Assembly: GCF_051433165.1 (NCBI RefSeq)
Contig: NZ_JBHMFS010000023.1
Span: 9,437 to 73,436, forward strand
Source: Falsiroseomonas sp051433165
GTDB taxonomy: Bacteria > Pseudomonadota > Alphaproteobacteria > Acetobacterales > Acetobacteraceae
Length of the DNA: 64,000 nt
Direction: 5' to 3'
Part shown: one piece after another, positions 52,518 to 61,588 of the stretch
How the letters are laid out: the number at the start of each line of letters is the position of its first letter
Numbering within the stretch: the stretch's first letter is position 1
Position numbers and translations under genes: made by a program
Notes under the pieces: model-generated
What the model saw: the letters and a program-made list of their open reading frames with translations, nothing else
What the model was told of the DNA's origin: nothing
Databases searched by the model: none

Positions 52518-52573
52518 ATAGCTGCAGCGGTGGGAACCGGATTCCAACCTTCGCTGACTTCCATGAGACATGT
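52518..52573 (+). repeat. Dispersed repeat, copy 2
   Basis: GCAGCGGTGGGAACCGGATT then CCAACCTTCGCTG and the palindrome GAGACATGTCTC. It matches the minus strand of 3924-3970, with differences clustered between the two blocks. Confidence 0.5.
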
Positions 52574-52932
52574 CTCGCCGGCCGACAGTCTTCTCGTACT
52601 GTGACCCAACCCGGGCTGGATCCGCAGGCAGTGTGCTCGACAGCAAGACGGTGAAGGCGCCGTTCGCCGAGATCCGCGGTTACGACAGCGGCAAGCTCAC
52701 GGTGGGATTGTCTCGTACTGCGCAGATGCTTTCCTGGGTTGAGTAGCGGGCACGCTGGGTGGCCCATTCCTCGGTCTGTTGCTGCAGAATGGCGCCGATC
52801 AACCGTGTCATGGCGCCTGCGTTCGGAAGGATTACCGACGCGTACAGTTGGCCGGCACGCCCTCACTGGTCTAGGTGTGGCGGCGGTGTGATGCTCGCGG
52901 CGGTTGTAGGCCGTGCGCAGAGGAGAACTGGC

Positions 52933-55926
52933 GTGTCGAATTCTCCGGGTATGCCCAGCCCGGTTCCGGGCGACCAGGCGCTGTTGCCCGTGTCCGTCGG
53001 CAAGCGAGAGCCGATGCGCTTCGGCCTGCATCTTCTCCGCCTCGTCTTGGCCCTTGCGCTGCCCCTGGCCCTCCTGGCCGGGAGCCTCGCGGTCTGGAGC
53101 GCAGAGGGCGAACGCGCGCGAGCGCTGGAAGCCGTCGAGGCGACGGCGCACGTCATGCAGCTTGCAGTCGACCGCGAGCTCGGCATGACGGTCGCGGTAA
53201 TGGAAACCCTGGCAACACAGCCCTCTGTGACGGCGGCTCTGCTCGGTGGAGTGGGCAGCGATGCCGCCGCGGCTTTCCGCGCGGAGGCGGCCGCGGTCGT
53301 CACACGACGACCCGCGGCAATGTACAACGTCACTCTCATCGCTCCAGGCGAGCCGCCGGCGCAGCTTGTCAACACGCTCGTGCTGCCAGCTCAGCAACCG
53401 CCGACGCTCGGCGGGGTGCGATACCCGCCGCGCCCGATCGGCGCCCCGCCGCAGCCCGGGAGTGCGGTCCGCGAGGTCTTGGCGAGCAGCCAGATGGTCA
53501 TCAGCGACCTTTTCCGCGGTTCGATCTCGGGCTGGACCATCGTCGTGGCAGTGCCGATCCTCCAAGAGGGCCAGGCGATCGGCGTGATCAGCGCCGGGCT
53601 GCGGCCAGCCCATCTCGGGGAGGTGCTGCGGAAGCATCTGCCGGCGGGAGGGGGGGTCGCCTCGCTGATCGATCGAGGCGGCGTCGTCGTCGCCCGCACC
53701 GTCGCCGAGGAGCAATTTGTAGGGACGCCCACGACCGAGGCGGCCATTGCGTTCCTGCGCGAACCGGGCGCCGAGGCGCGCTTGGTGCGAACCCCTTCGC
53801 TAGAGGGCGTGCCCCACTACGCTGCCCTCCGGCGCCTCGAGGCGGCGCCTCTTGTCTTGGGCTACGGACCGCCGCAGGCGGTGGTGGACGCGCCGGTCCG
53901 ACGCACCCTTGCCATCGCTGGCGGTGGCGGTGCGCTCGTTCTGGCGCTGGCTGGCGCGCTGGCCCTTTGGCTCGGCCGGCGCCTCGGGCAGGAGATCGCG
54001 GTCCTTGGCGCCGACGCGTTTTCCCTCGCGCACGGCGAAGCGCCACCGCCACGTAGGCCTTCGTCCGTAAGCGAGGTCCAGGCAGCACGCAGCTCGCTTC
54101 TGCACGCCACAGCGGCGCTCGCGCAAGGCGAGGAGCGGTTGCGCGACCTGCTCGCGACCCTCGACCTCGGCGCTTCCATCGCGCGCGACCCGGACGGCAC
54201 CATCCGCTTCTGGTCCAAGGGCTGCGAGCGACTGTACGGCTGGACGGCGGAGGAGGCAGTCGGCCGGGTTGTGCACGACCTGCTCCGCACCGTCTTTCCC
54301 GTGCCGCGCACCGAGATCGAGGCGAGCTTGGCTCGCGAAGGCGAATGGATTGGCGACCTGCGCCACCGCAGTCGGGACGGGCGCGAGGTGCTGGCTGCCG
54401 CGCGGATGGTGCTGCGCCAGGCGGCTGGCGGGCGTGCGGCCGCCGTCCTGGAAACCTTCACGGACGTCACGGCCCAGCGCCGGGCCGAGGTGGCGCTTGC
54501 ACAGAGCGAGGCGCGTTTCGCCCGCGCGGTCGACGCTGCCCGGATCGGCACCTGGGAGTGGGACGCCCTGGACGACAGGTTGACCGGCTCGCCGGGTCGG
54601 GAGGCGCTTTACGGCCGCCCGCAAGGCGCGCTCCCCGACCGGGCGGCGCTGCTCGCGGCGGTGCATCCGGATGACCGAACTGCGGTCGCCGAGGCGGGCG
54701 CGCGCGCCATGCGCGGCGAGGCGGACGGGCACTACGAGGCGGAGTTCCGCACGGTGTGGCCTGACGGGACCACACGCTGGCTCAGGACCCAGGGCCGTGC
54801 CGAGTTCGGCCCGGACGGGGTGCCGCTGCGGATGGCCGGCGCCGTGGTGGATGTGACGGAGCGCCGCGAGGGGGAGGAGAGGCAGGCGCTGTTGGCGCGT
54901 GAGGTGGACCACCGGGCGAAGAATGCGCTGGCCGTGGCCCTGTCCGTGGTGCGCCTCGCCCCGCGCGATGTGCCGCCCGCCGAGTTTTCAAAGGCGGTGG
55001 AGGGCCGTGTCTCGGCCATGGCGCGGGCGCACTCACTGCTTTCTGCCGAGCGCTGGACCGGCGCAGATCTGCGGGCGATCGCCGAAGGCGAGATCGCAGT
55101 CCACGCCGACCGCGTCCAGATCAAAGGCGTGCCGGTCCGCGTCGGGCCAGAGGCGACGCAACCCATCGCGATGGTTCTGCATGAGTTGGCGACCAACGCC
55201 GCCAAACACGGCGCCTTCTCCATGCCAATGGGGTTCGTCCAGTTGAGCTGGGAGCGTCTGCCCGACGCGATCGGCGGAGGTGTGCAGCTGCGCTGGCAGG
55301 AGTGCGGCGGCCCGTCGCTCGACCGGCCGCCGATCCGCACGGGCTTCGGGCACCGTCTGGTGTCGTTGCTGTCGGAGCGCCAGCTCGGCGGCACCACCGT
55401 GTTCGATTGGTCGGATCCGGCCGGCCTGCGGGTGGCAATCACCATCCCCGCGCGGCACCTGGGTGAGGACCGAAGCGCTGTCGGGCAGGCCGCGCCTGTC
55501 GTTGGGCCTCCGGTGCAGCCCTGGGCCCCGCCTGCTGTTCCGCCTGATGCGGCGCGCGGCCCCCGCGTGCTTCTTGTGGAGGATCAGGCGTTGCTCGCCC
55601 TGGAGGCCAAGGCGGTGCTGAACGCCCTCGGCTGCGAGGTGGTGGGGCCGGCGCGGACGCTGGCGGACGCGCTCCGCCTTGCAGCCACTGAGCCGAACCT
55701 CGCCGCCGCGCTGCTGGACGTGAACCTCGGCGGAGGCGAGATGGTGTTCCCGGTCATGGACGTGCTGCGCACGCGCGGCGTGCCCTACCTGCTGGCGACG
55801 GGCTACGGGAGCGCTGCGATCGACGCCGGCCAGGCACACAATGCCGTGGCCGTGCTGCGCAAACCCTATGCGCGCGAGTTGGTGGCCGGCGCCCTTCTTC
55901 GTGCGCTGCTGCGGCGAAAGGACTGA
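52933..55926 (+). CDS. HWE-type hybrid sensor histidine kinase with receiver
   Basis: A 997-residue protein from GTG 52933 (AGGAG 7 nt upstream). Membrane helix near residues 33-52, a periplasmic dCache-like sensor, and a second helix near 325-350 followed by a HAMP-like stretch. Two PAS domains lie at about 400-510 and 530-645 (TWEWDALDDRL, YEAEFRTVWPDGTTRWLRTQ). The HWE kinase phospho-acceptor DHRAKNALAVALSVV has His near 659, and the HATPase part has VLHELATNAAKHGA. The C-terminal receiver (876-990) has LLVEDQ, phospho-Asp in LLDVNLGG, ATGYG and RKPY. No cognate regulator gene is adjacent. Confidence 0.9.
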   Translation: MSNSPGMPSPVPGDQALLPVSVGKREPMRFGLHLLRLVLALALPLALLAGSLAVWSAEGERARALEAVEATAHVMQLAVDRELGMTVAVMETLATQPSVTAALLGGVGSDAAAAFRAEAAAVVTRRPAAMYNVTLIAPGEPPAQLVNTLVLPAQQPPTLGGVRYPPRPIGAPPQPGSAVREVLASSQMVISDLFRGSISGWTIVVAVPILQEGQAIGVISAGLRPAHLGEVLRKHLPAGGGVASLIDRGGVVVARTVAEEQFVGTPTTEAAIAFLREPGAEARLVRTPSLEGVPHYAALRRLEAAPLVLGYGPPQAVVDAPVRRTLAIAGGGGALVLALAGALALWLGRRLGQEIAVLGADAFSLAHGEAPPPRRPSSVSEVQAARSSLLHATAALAQGEERLRDLLATLDLGASIARDPDGTIRFWSKGCERLYGWTAEEAVGRVVHDLLRTVFPVPRTEIEASLAREGEWIGDLRHRSRDGREVLAAARMVLRQAAGGRAAAVLETFTDVTAQRRAEVALAQSEARFARAVDAARIGTWEWDALDDRLTGSPGREALYGRPQGALPDRAALLAAVHPDDRTAVAEAGARAMRGEADGHYEAEFRTVWPDGTTRWLRTQGRAEFGPDGVPLRMAGAVVDVTERREGEERQALLAREVDHRAKNALAVALSVVRLAPRDVPPAEFSKAVEGRVSAMARAHSLLSAERWTGADLRAIAEGEIAVHADRVQIKGVPVRVGPEATQPIAMVLHELATNAAKHGAFSMPMGFVQLSWERLPDAIGGGVQLRWQECGGPSLDRPPIRTGFGHRLVSLLSERQLGGTTVFDWSDPAGLRVAITIPARHLGEDRSAVGQAAPVVGPPVQPWAPPAVPPDAARGPRVLLVEDQALLALEAKAVLNALGCEVVGPARTLADALRLAATEPNLAAALLDVNLGGGEMVFPVMDVLRTRGVPYLLATGYGSAAIDAGQAHNAVAVLRKPYARELVAGALLRALLRRKD

Positions 55927-55933
55927 GGAGGGG

Positions 55934-56125
55934 GACGCCGCCATCGTCGAGGCCGTCACGGCGCTCTGCCGGCGTCTGGACATGACTTACTCTGCCGAGG
56001 GCATGGAGACCGAGGGCCAGCTTTACCTGCTCGCGCGGGGCGGGTGCACGGAAGCTCAGGGCTATCTGCTGGGCCGGCCCGTGCCGCAGGCGGCTCTGCT
56101 CCGCTCCCTCGATGCCTCGGGCTGA
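55934..56125 (+). pseudogene. EAL-domain (c-di-GMP phosphodiesterase) C-terminal remnant
   Basis: Residues read AIVEAVTALCRRLDMTYSAE, then GMETEGQLYLLARGGCTEAQ and GYLLGRPVP, the last 60 residues of EAL domains (GVET...L...GC...QGYLFGRP). No EAL or catalytic metal motifs remain. The frame opens inside the kinase gene end, and there is no start codon for an independent protein. It is a relic of a larger gene, perhaps once the kinase's output partner. Confidence 0.75.
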
Positions 56126-56267
56126 CAATCGGCGGTCGCCGCCGCACGATCAGCACGCGCTCCGCGCGGCCTGGTGAGCGGGACCCGCCTTCCGGGGGCG
56201 CAGGAGAGGGTGCGACCGGATGCAGACGGTCTCTGCGGGGCGTGCAGAAAGGATTCAGTTCCGCTGC
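56126..56267. other. Intergenic, no feature
   Basis: A 140-bp GC-rich gap between the EAL remnant and the convergent GST gene; nothing recognisable. Confidence 0.3.
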
Positions 56268-56894
56268 TCAGCCGATGCTGACGCCCTCACGCTCCAGCAC
56301 CCGCCGCACGGCCGGTCGGGCGAGCATGCGGTCCTTGTGGACGGTGAAGTTCGGCAGGTCGTGCATCGGCAGGCCGGCGCGCATGCCCCAACCGTAGAAA
56401 ACGAAGGCGTAGCAGTCCACCGTCGAGAACCGGCCAAGGAACCAATCGTTGCCTGCCAGCCGGGCGTCGATCTCGCGGCAGTGGCCGTGGAAGGTCGCCA
56501 ACCCCCTTACCTTGATCCCCTCCTCTGCAGAACGCTCATCGCTGAAACGTCGAGGGGCCCAGAAGTGGGAAAAGGCCGGGTGCACGGCAGTGGCAAAGAA
56601 GGCCATCCACGACAGCGCATGTGCCTCCTCCTCTGGGCCAGTCGGCAGCAGCCTGGCCTCAGGATAAGTGCGCGCAACGTAGGTCTGGATGGCGATATTC
56701 TCAACCAGCACCGAGCCATCGCTCAACCGCAGCGCGGGCACCTTGCCGCGTGGGTTGACCCGCAGGTACGCCTCGGTCCGGTGCTCGCCCGCGTCTTCGT
56801 TGACGTAGCAAGTCAGATACTGGGCGCCAGCCTCTTCGAGCGCGAGGTGCGAGGCCATCGATGACGACCCGGGTGCATAATAGAGCGTGAGCAT
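56268..56894 (-). CDS. Glutathione S-transferase
   Basis: A 208-residue GST. The beta/alpha N-terminal domain starts MLTLYYAPGSSSMASHLALE (Ser in the active-site region as in beta-class GSTs, where Cys10 is typical). It has GKVPALRLSDGSVLVENIAI with the cis-Pro and Glu-Asn for glutathione, and LAGNDWFLGRFSTVDCYAFV in the C-terminal domain. ATG 56894 follows GGAGGA. Different subfamily from the GST at 32302. Confidence 0.9.
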   Translation of the reverse strand: MLTLYYAPGSSSMASHLALEEAGAQYLTCYVNEDAGEHRTEAYLRVNPRGKVPALRLSDGSVLVENIAIQTYVARTYPEARLLPTGPEEEAHALSWMAFFATAVHPAFSHFWAPRRFSDERSAEEGIKVRGLATFHGHCREIDARLAGNDWFLGRFSTVDCYAFVFYGWGMRAGLPMHDLPNFTVHKDRMLARPAVRRVLEREGVSIG

Positions 56895-57072
56895 CGGCGA
56901 TCCTCCCCGCTCCAGTTCACCCCCGCTTCATCGCCCGCTCAAGGACGAAATAGCCATCAGAGTCGGTCCGCGAACAGTTTCAAGGTTGGCAGAGCCTTCG
57001 CATCATGAGGCGAATGGATGCGAGGCGGAGGAATGCGAGCGCGGTGCGGCTGAGGTTCTCCCAGTCCTTGGC

Positions 57073-57095
57073 TGTTGATTGCCACTGAGAGCTGA
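57073..57095 (-). repeat. IS21 outer terminal repeat, separated from its element
   Basis: TGTTGATTGCCACTGAGAGC plus TGA equals the outer right end of the IS21 at 3973-6466. It continues, after the inserted IS1111-type element, at 58508 with TGACCCGGGGTTGCC. Confidence 0.85.
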
Positions 57096-57173
57096 TGGGG
57101 TGGACGGCCCCTACGCGGCATCTTGTGCCAAGCTCGGAGCCGCAAAGGCATCGAGCGAAAGGAGCCGTCCACC

Positions 57174-58229
57174 ATGAAGAATACCGCAAAGGCCGTTCCG
57201 ATCACCATCGGCCTGGACATCGCGAAGAACTTCTTCCAGGTGCATGCGGTCGACGCAGCTGGCCAGGTCGTGCTGCGCCGGAAGCTCAGCCGTGGCGAGG
57301 TACTCCGCTTCTTCGAGGCGCAGCCCAAGGTGCTGGTCGGGATCGAGGCATGTGGCACCGGCCATTTCTGGGCACGCGAGATCGCAGCACTCGGGCATGA
57401 GGTGAAGCTGCTGCCGCCCACTTACGTGAAGGCCTATGTCAAGCGCGGCAAGACCGATGCCGCGGATGCCGAGGCGATCTGCGAGGCGGTCACGCGGCCC
57501 AACATGCACTTCGTGCCGATCAAGACAGCAGAGCAGCAGGCGGCGCTGATGATGCACCGCTCCCGTGAGTTGCTGGTCGGACAGCGTACGGCGCTGGTGA
57601 ACGCGCTCCGCGGTCACCTTGCCGAGCTCGGCATCGTCACGACCAAGGGCATCCACCGCGTTGTCGATCTGCTGGCTGAGCTGGTCGGGGTGGATAACGC
57701 CAGGATACCGCCCCTGGCCCTTGCCTCGCTGCGCTGTGTCGCCGCCCAGATCGAGGCGGTGGAGGCGCAGATCGAGGAGCTCGAGGCGCTGATCATGGAG
57801 TGGCACAAGGGCCATGAAGCCAGCCAGCGGCTGGCCAGGATCCCCGGCGTCGGGCCGATCACGGCCTCGGCGGTCGTCGCCACGATCGGTGACGCCTCCA
57901 GCTTCGCGTCCGCCCGGCACCTCTCATCGGCCCTGGGGCTGACACCCCGGCAGAACAGCAGTGGCGGCAAGGCCAGGCAGGGCGGGATCTCCAAGGCGGG
58001 GAACGCCTACCTGAGACGGCTACTGTTCATCGGCGCGATCGCGGTGATCCGGAGCAAGCGGGCGCAGGTGATTGGAAGCTGGCTGGCGCGGCTCATCGAG
58101 CGCCGGCCAGCGAAGGTCGTGGCCATAGCGGTGGCGAACAAGTCTGCCCGGATCATCTGGGCCATGCTGCGCCGCGGCGAGGCTTATCGGGCCCCGACGA
58201 TGAACGCCATTGCCGCAGCGGCTGCCTGA
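57174..58229 (+). CDS. IS1111-type (IS110 family) transposase
   Basis: A 351-residue DEDD recombinase. The RuvC-like part has ITIGLDIAKNFFQVHAVDAA (Asp), VGIEACGTGHFW (Glu) and KRGKTDAADAEAICEAV (Asp pair). The C-terminal transposase_20 part has LARIPGVGPITASAVVATIG and the Ser region QNSSGGKARQGGISKAGNAY. It probably acts with a bridge RNA. ATG 57174 starts the domain; the gene is complete. Confidence 0.92.
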   Translation: MKNTAKAVPITIGLDIAKNFFQVHAVDAAGQVVLRRKLSRGEVLRFFEAQPKVLVGIEACGTGHFWAREIAALGHEVKLLPPTYVKAYVKRGKTDAADAEAICEAVTRPNMHFVPIKTAEQQAALMMHRSRELLVGQRTALVNALRGHLAELGIVTTKGIHRVVDLLAELVGVDNARIPPLALASLRCVAAQIEAVEAQIEELEALIMEWHKGHEASQRLARIPGVGPITASAVVATIGDASSFASARHLSSALGLTPRQNSSGGKARQGGISKAGNAYLRRLLFIGAIAVIRSKRAQVIGSWLARLIERRPAKVVAIAVANKSARIIWAMLRRGEAYRAPTMNAIAAAAA

Positions 58230-58491
58230 GGGAGGAGAACCAGAGCTTCCCCGTCGGAGAGGCCGCGGCCGACGGGGCGTAGGGGCGAAGCGAAGTGATA
58301 GCAAAACCGGTCGAGACCGGGACCCGGCAGCAACCAGACCGAGTCAGGGCGTTCTTAAACGCGCAGAGCTGATTTTGGAGCTGGGTCACGGACTTCATCA
58401 GGGCCAGCGGTCATGCACACCGCAAAGAAAGGCCGGACACATGACCGCACCCGACCGCGGCGCCGCCACATCCAAAACGCCCTTGCATCCA
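58230..58491 (+). ncRNA. Predicted bridge RNA region of the IS1111-type element
   Basis: The 262 bp between the transposase stop and the subterminal repeat are non-coding and contain self-complementary GC-rich blocks (for example CCCCGTCGGAGAGGCCGCGG next to CCGACGGGGCG). From knowledge of the IS110 family, IS1111-group bridge RNAs come from this end. Exact RNA ends and guide loops were not determined. Confidence 0.35.
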
Positions 58492-58507
58492 AGGGGCCGT
58501 CCACACA

Positions 58508-58842
58508 TGACCCGGGGTTGCCACGAGGATCTGACCCGGGTTGTGGGGATACGGGGTTTGGATTCCGTCAGGTGGGCTGTGGTTTCCTTTCGCGATGGGC
58601 CTGGGTGGCGGAGCTGTTCCTGAAGCGGAAGCTGTCGTTGCCGGTCTCCAGGATGTGGCAGTGGTGGGTGAGCCGGTCGAGGAGCGCCGTCGTCATCTTC
58701 GCATCACCGAAAATCGCCGCCCACTCACTGAAACTGAGATTGGTGGTGATGACGACACTGGTCTGCTCGTAGAGCTTGCTGAGAAGGTGAAACAGCAGGG
58801 CACCGCCCGATGCGCTGAACGGCAGATATCCAAGTTCGGTGC
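58508..58842 (-). pseudogene. IS21 remnant: istB 3' part and inner end repeats
   Basis: Reverse complement of 6107-6443 with few differences. It carries the inner IS21 repeat (TTGCCACGAGGATCTGACCC at 58519-58538) and, on the minus strand, the C-terminal 85 or so codons of IstB (GGALLFHLLSKLYEQTSVVI through HRERKPQPT-like end). It is cut at about 58842 (CGAACTTGGATATCTGCCG). With 57073-57095 it formed one IS21 end before the IS1111-type element inserted. Confidence 0.85.
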
Positions 58843-58985
58843 TCCGCAGCGCGACTGGGTCGCCCCGCTGCGGCGTCGCCGCGACTGATGCCCCTGCCGC
58901 CAGGCCCGCTGAGGCGGTTGAACAGAGCCAGCGCGATTGCTAGGCCCCTGGCTCGGCAAGGCTTGAACGGAGCTGCGCCGCGCAG
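58843..58985. other. Short junction between IS21 remnant and HTH pseudogene
   Basis: About 140 bp with no gene; low-information GC-rich sequence with CTGAACGG-like motifs only. Confidence 0.3.
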
Positions 58986-59304
58986 ATGCTGACCGTGCGG
59001 GTGCCGTTGGCGGTCGGGAAGCAGCGGGGTGGGCGGAAGCTGGTGCTCACGCCGGGCAGCACCACGAATCGGGACCTCTTGGCGGCGGACACCACATTGG
59101 TGAAGGCGCTGGCCGGTCCGCTACGGCACGATCGACGAACTGGCCGCGGCCGAGAAGATCAACTCGTCCTATGTCTCACGCTTGCTGCGCCTGACGCGGC
59201 TGGCGCCGGGTATCGTGGAGGCGATCCTGAACGGGCGGCAGCCGGAGGGGATGACGCTACCGCGACTGATGGCGCCCTTTTCGGTGGAGTGGGAGGGGCA
59301 GTAA
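58986..59304 (+). pseudogene. Recombinase-associated HTH protein, copy 2, internally deleted
   Basis: It begins MLTVRVPLAVGKQRGGRKLV like the copies at 41024 and 61832. Between AKALAG-equivalent codons (about 59113) and GTIDELAAAEKINSS some 45 bp are missing and the frame shifts. The second half (LLRLTRLAPGIVEAILNGRQ ... FSVEWEGQ) ends at TAA 59302-59304 in a different frame. Non-functional. Confidence 0.75.
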
Positions 59305-59539
59305 TGAGGTGGATGACAGCGGGTTCATCCTTGGGCACAATAATCGATACTTGGACGTCTGCGGCTGGCGCCGTGGCGCCGCCGGAGTCGATTGCCCCCA
59401 TGTCGCGTATCTCAACCCCTCCAGGCGTCGTCGGCCCTGGGCCACTGTATGCGGCGCTGCGGCAGGTCGCAGACGAAATTGTTGACAGGTGCGGGCGGTT
59501 GACGAGGTGCGAGAAGACGCGCCATCGAAGAGTTCGTCC
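59305..59539. other. Upstream region of the unknown 682-residue gene
   Basis: About 235 bp, no convincing gene. It should carry the promoter of the following operon; ATAATCGATACTTGG near 59340 is the only AT-rich spot. Confidence 0.3.
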
Positions 59540-61588
59540 ATGAGCGATAACGTCTTGCCGTTTGCGACCGATCCCTACGGCACCTGGGACGAGGGCATAC
59601 TTGCTCTCTGCAAATCGATGGCAGATCGACAGCGCTTGCCAGCCGTGTTGCGACGTTTGGAAAGGACCGCCGAGCGCCTGCCGCTCACCCTCGAAGATCT
59701 CTGCGTCTTAGCACTGGTTAGCCCGGTCGATGCGTCATTGGAATCAATCCTGTCTGAGGTCAAAGCAGCGCAGGGTACACCAATGTCGGACCAGCCAAGT
59801 TTTGAGAGGTCGGAGTGGGGTGCGCGGCTTCGCGCCGGTTTGGATGCCATCGAGGCGCCGATCCGTGCGCGGGAGGAAGCGGCCGAGGCAGCCTTTGGCC
59901 CAGGCCATCCGTGCCGCATACTCGGTGACACGCTGTGGGGGATCGTGGCGTCCGCCATGGTCGATGCGTCGGACCGGCTGGACGCGAAGGATCCGTTCCG
60001 ACGGCTGGGCACGCGCCTCGGTCTGTGGTTCGTGCCGTCCTCGGAGCGTCGCTGGCTGGGCATTCCCCTGGCCGAAGACGACCTCGGCATTCGGGACCTG
60101 CTGCGACGCCTGGTGTCCCGATTGCCGCGACCCGGCGACGACGACGCGCCCGCGCTTCGGCTGCTGAGGATCGCGACCGGGACGGAAGCCGTGCCGCATT
60201 CGGCCGACGGTCTCGCCGTATTACTCGAGATCGGCGAAGCCAGCGAAGCACAGGCCGCAAGGGTCCTTCTCGACTCACTCCTTCTCAACATGATGAACGC
60301 AATTGGCTGGGATCATCGGACAACCCTCGAACCTGCGGACGTCCACCTTGCTATATCCGTCAAGAACCGCATCAGTAGGCACGAGGATGCATCCTTGGAT
60401 GCCACGGCGTCGCTGTCGGACTGGCTGCGGCAAGGCAGACGAGCCGCGTTTCTGCCGGACCTGTCATGGTTCCTTCCGGACATCTGCTTCCATCTTAAGG
60501 AATGGCCGGAGGGCAAACCACCTGCCTTACTGACAACGGTCATGGACGTCCTCACGCGGCATGGCTTTGCCGCCTACCCGCAAGGCCCGTTCCCGCTGAA
60601 CTACTACAGCCAGTTCGAAACCGAACGAGAGCTTCCAGCACGCCTCGCGCAGTCACTGCCGGAAGCCCATGACCTGCTGCGCCTTCTCTCCCTCCGCAGC
60701 GGCGACTGGGCGGAGGACGGCGGCGAACTCGGTACGGGCTTCTGGGGCGACCCCGCACAGCCCGATGACGGCATCATGGACCTCCGCACCGCGTGCGAAC
60801 GCGCGCTTAATCGCGGCGATACGGCCCTGGCGGACATGTTGATTGGCTGCTGGTTGATGTTCGTCTCCCTTGGCACGCAGCGCTCGCTTCCGCATGTGCC
60901 TGACTTGGCGCGCATCATCCGCCGCATCCCCCCTGCTGATCGCCTGTCGATCGATGCAGTCCTCGGCCTCGGTGTGGCTGAACTGGCAGCCGATCCCCTG
61001 GGCGCACGGCGGCTCGCCCCGCTGCTGTCCTATCTGCCGCTCGTAATTCGGGTTACGTCGTCCGAGCCAGAGGAAGATTTTCGCGCTCATCTTGGTGAGG
61101 AAGCTTGGGAATGGCTGTCCGCCGCTTCTCGAAAGGTGCTTCTGGAAAACGAGCATCTGTTCCGCGACTGGCGCCGCCTAGGCGCCGCCGAGGCCAACGC
61201 GCGCGGTCCGGCGAAGCTGTTACCGCACTGGGCCGCCGTATTCGAACCGCTGCTTCGCCGCGCGCTTCGCCGTTGCGACCGCGCCTTTGCGCTGGAAGTC
61301 ACCGACCGCATGCCGCTCGGCGAGCTTCTCGGCAAAATCGAGACCGCCTGGAAGCGCGCAGACGATTGGCCGGCAGATGACGACCGACGGCGGCACCTCG
61401 TTGGCGCTCCATGGCTGGAGATGCTTGAAGACCTCAATAGGGCAAACACGCGTTGGGGCAAGCATCTAGTGAGCGACGACAACCTGTCTCCCGGTTGGCA
61501 TGACGTTGCAGCCCTGCGGTCGCGCGTCATCTTCGGCGGGGCGCTTCGGCGCTGCCTTGAGGCAGCCGGCAAGCCCCCGTCAGCATGA
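59540..61588 (+). CDS. Large hypothetical protein coupled to hsdM
   Basis: A 682-residue soluble protein of unknown family, from ATG 59540 (MSDNVLPFATDPYGTWDEGI). It is alpha-helical by composition, rich in Leu, Ala, Arg and Trp, with no nuclease, helicase or Walker motifs and no membrane segment. The stop overlaps the ATG of an hsdM gene (ATGA at 61585-61588), so the two were translated together. The context suggests an accessory or anti-phage role near a type I modification gene, which is inference only. The gene itself appears intact although its partner is broken. Confidence 0.75.
   Translation: MSDNVLPFATDPYGTWDEGILALCKSMADRQRLPAVLRRLERTAERLPLTLEDLCVLALVSPVDASLESILSEVKAAQGTPMSDQPSFERSEWGARLRAGLDAIEAPIRAREEAAEAAFGPGHPCRILGDTLWGIVASAMVDASDRLDAKDPFRRLGTRLGLWFVPSSERRWLGIPLAEDDLGIRDLLRRLVSRLPRPGDDDAPALRLLRIATGTEAVPHSADGLAVLLEIGEASEAQAARVLLDSLLLNMMNAIGWDHRTTLEPADVHLAISVKNRISRHEDASLDATASLSDWLRQGRRAAFLPDLSWFLPDICFHLKEWPEGKPPALLTTVMDVLTRHGFAAYPQGPFPLNYYSQFETERELPARLAQSLPEAHDLLRLLSLRSGDWAEDGGELGTGFWGDPAQPDDGIMDLRTACERALNRGDTALADMLIGCWLMFVSLGTQRSLPHVPDLARIIRRIPPADRLSIDAVLGLGVAELAADPLGARRLAPLLSYLPLVIRVTSSEPEEDFRAHLGEEAWEWLSAASRKVLLENEHLFRDWRRLGAAEANARGPAKLLPHWAAVFEPLLRRALRRCDRAFALEVTDRMPLGELLGKIETAWKRADDWPADDDRRRHLVGAPWLEMLEDLNRANTRWGKHLVSDDNLSPGWHDVAALRSRVIFGGALRRCLEAAGKPPSA

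Larger units (their letters stand above)
51500..52932. other. Long non-coding region with tandem repeat and dispersed repeat
   Basis: About 1.4 kb without a credible gene. It holds AT-richer sequence at 51600-51960, the 7/8-bp tandem repeat at 51963-52053, the dispersed repeat copy near 52518-52573 and low-similarity IS-like debris. A strong Shine-Dalgarno (AGGAG at 52921-52925) for the histidine kinase ends it. Confidence 0.5.
57096..58507 (+). mobile_element. IS1111-type (IS110 family) element, complete
   Basis: About 1.41 kb. Subterminal inverted repeats of 13 bp: GTGGACGGCCCCT at 57100-57112 and its complement AGGGGCCGTCCAC at 58492-58504. Both sit 3-4 bp from the ends, as in the IS1111 subgroup. 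The insertion point is inside the terminal repeat of an IS21 copy, with TGA present at both junctions. The longer non-coding part is downstream of the transposase (about 260 bp), where IS1111-group bridge RNAs are encoded. Confidence 0.85.

Noticed and set aside
52759..52932. Upstream extension of the histidine kinase to ATG 52759
   Set aside because: No ribosome site and no homology; GTG 52933 has AGGAG at ideal distance and a normal membrane N-terminus.
53800..54912. Minus-strand 370-codon frame inside the kinase gene
   Set aside because: Antisense to clear PAS domains, no motif.
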